Below are positions 63,210 through 64,000 of a DNA stretch of 64,000 nucleotides, piece by piece. The notes beneath the pieces were generated by a model. It searched no databases and was not told the origin of the DNA. It was given only the letters and a program-made list of their open reading frames with translations. The number at the start of each line of letters is the position of its first letter. Positions within the stretch are counted from its first letter, which is position 1. A program made the position numbers and the translations under genes. Origin of the DNA: Colius striatus (Eukaryota; Chordata; Aves; Coliiformes; Coliidae); assembly GCF_028858725.1 (NCBI RefSeq), contig NC_084763.1, forward strand, positions 54,258,152-54,322,151. The letters are read 5' to 3'.

Positions 63210-64000
63210 CTGAAAGCAGACGACAATAAAGATTATGTCACACAAAATAATTAGACAGAAAGAACATTAATATTGCACTTGAAGCTATGTAAAAATTAGG
63301 AAAAACCAGAACCATGATTTCTCACATAAAATGAATTTGTCTTCTGTTGTGAATATGTAACAGTCTGTTCCAGATTTCCACTCTCCGCAGCACTCAAGGC
63401 AGTGATCCTACAGCTGTTCATTCAGTATGCAACATTACTCAATTCACACTATCCCTCTCATGTACTAAATGTGCAAAGAGCCTTCGGTAACAAATGTGAA
63501 TGTGCAGTTGAAGAGTTTATCAAAGGAACCCACACAGATCATATAAAGATTGCAGAGAAGCTCTTGTTAGCATTTCCCTAACACAGGCTTCTCTATATAT
63601 TTAGTGAGCAAGTAGAAAAAGCAAAAGTTCCACTGGGAAGAGGAACAGTGGTGACATTTTTTTATGGGGTATACAACCACAGAGCTCTGTTGCTCATGCT
63701 AACAGGGCTTGTGATAGGTTCCTACTTATTGCAAGGACTAGTTACTAGATACGAGTTGAACATGGGTTTTTTTCAGTGGATTTCACCATTATTTGCAGAG
63801 GATGATCAACATTAGTCACATCAATGTCTCCTGTCACCCTGTCCTGCACAGCCTAGTTCCTTCTTCCTGTGTTCTTTGGAGACAGTCTCTGAGCCAATTC
63901 TTCATGCCAGTTCCTTTACTGTCTTTTTTACTTTGAAGTCTTTGCTTATATTTCATCCCAGATTCCTGTCTCATCCTGGTTTCCCAGTACCTGCACTCAC
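63210..64000. other. Gene A intron, right edge
   Basis: Intron upstream of the CTLD7 second-half exon. No exon or repeat recognised; earlier exons of gene A lie beyond the window. Confidence 0.6.

Noticed and set aside
1-64000. CRISPR arrays, phage, bacterial operons, tRNA or rRNA genes
   Set aside because: None seen. Sequence organisation is that of a vertebrate locus, and no cloverleaf or spaced-repeat array was recognised.

Overview
This is a vertebrate, almost certainly avian, nuclear window. It has long introns with GT/AG splice sites, and at least eleven fragments of the CR1 non-LTR retrotransposon that dominates bird genomes, recognised by the 3' signature ccttccaaccc...attctatgattctatg. 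The species cannot be named from the sequence.

All recognisable genes are on the minus strand and belong to one family, the macrophage mannose receptor (MRC1-like: signal peptide, ricin-type cysteine-rich domain CysR, fibronectin type II domain FNII, eight C-type lectin-like domains CTLD1-8, one membrane span, short tail). Three paralogues lie head to tail. Gene A (about 63.2 to 57.2 kb) shows only its 3' end: half of CTLD7, CTLD8, stalk, membrane span and a conventional 45-residue tail. Gene B (44,905 to 12,722) is complete. I could join 30 exons in frame into a 1,423-residue protein with every domain present. Gene C (9,822 down past position 1) shows its 5' end: signal exon, FNII, CTLD1 and CTLD2.

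The interest is in how the copies diverge. Gene B has lost the calcium/sugar ligands of CTLD4 but keeps EPN and WND in CTLD5. It carries a tyrosine-rich acidic insertion in CTLD6, and its cytoplasmic tail is about 20 residues with no FENTLY-type endocytosis motif. Gene C has no recognisable CysR exon: a CR1 element sits in the interval where it should be, and because the flanking introns are all phase 1 the reading frame survives. The proximal promoters of B and C share a 27-bp block (26/27 identical) with an E-box and an ETS-type GGAA core, as expected of a myeloid promoter duplicated with the gene.

The intergenic spaces (12.2 kb between A and B, 2.9 kb between B and C) hold CR1 copies, a (CA)n microsatellite and otherwise unrecognised sequence. 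I found no RNA gene, CRISPR, phage or bacterial feature. Exon boundaries were called by eye from splice sites, phase and recalled similarity to human MRC1; they are not cDNA-confirmed.
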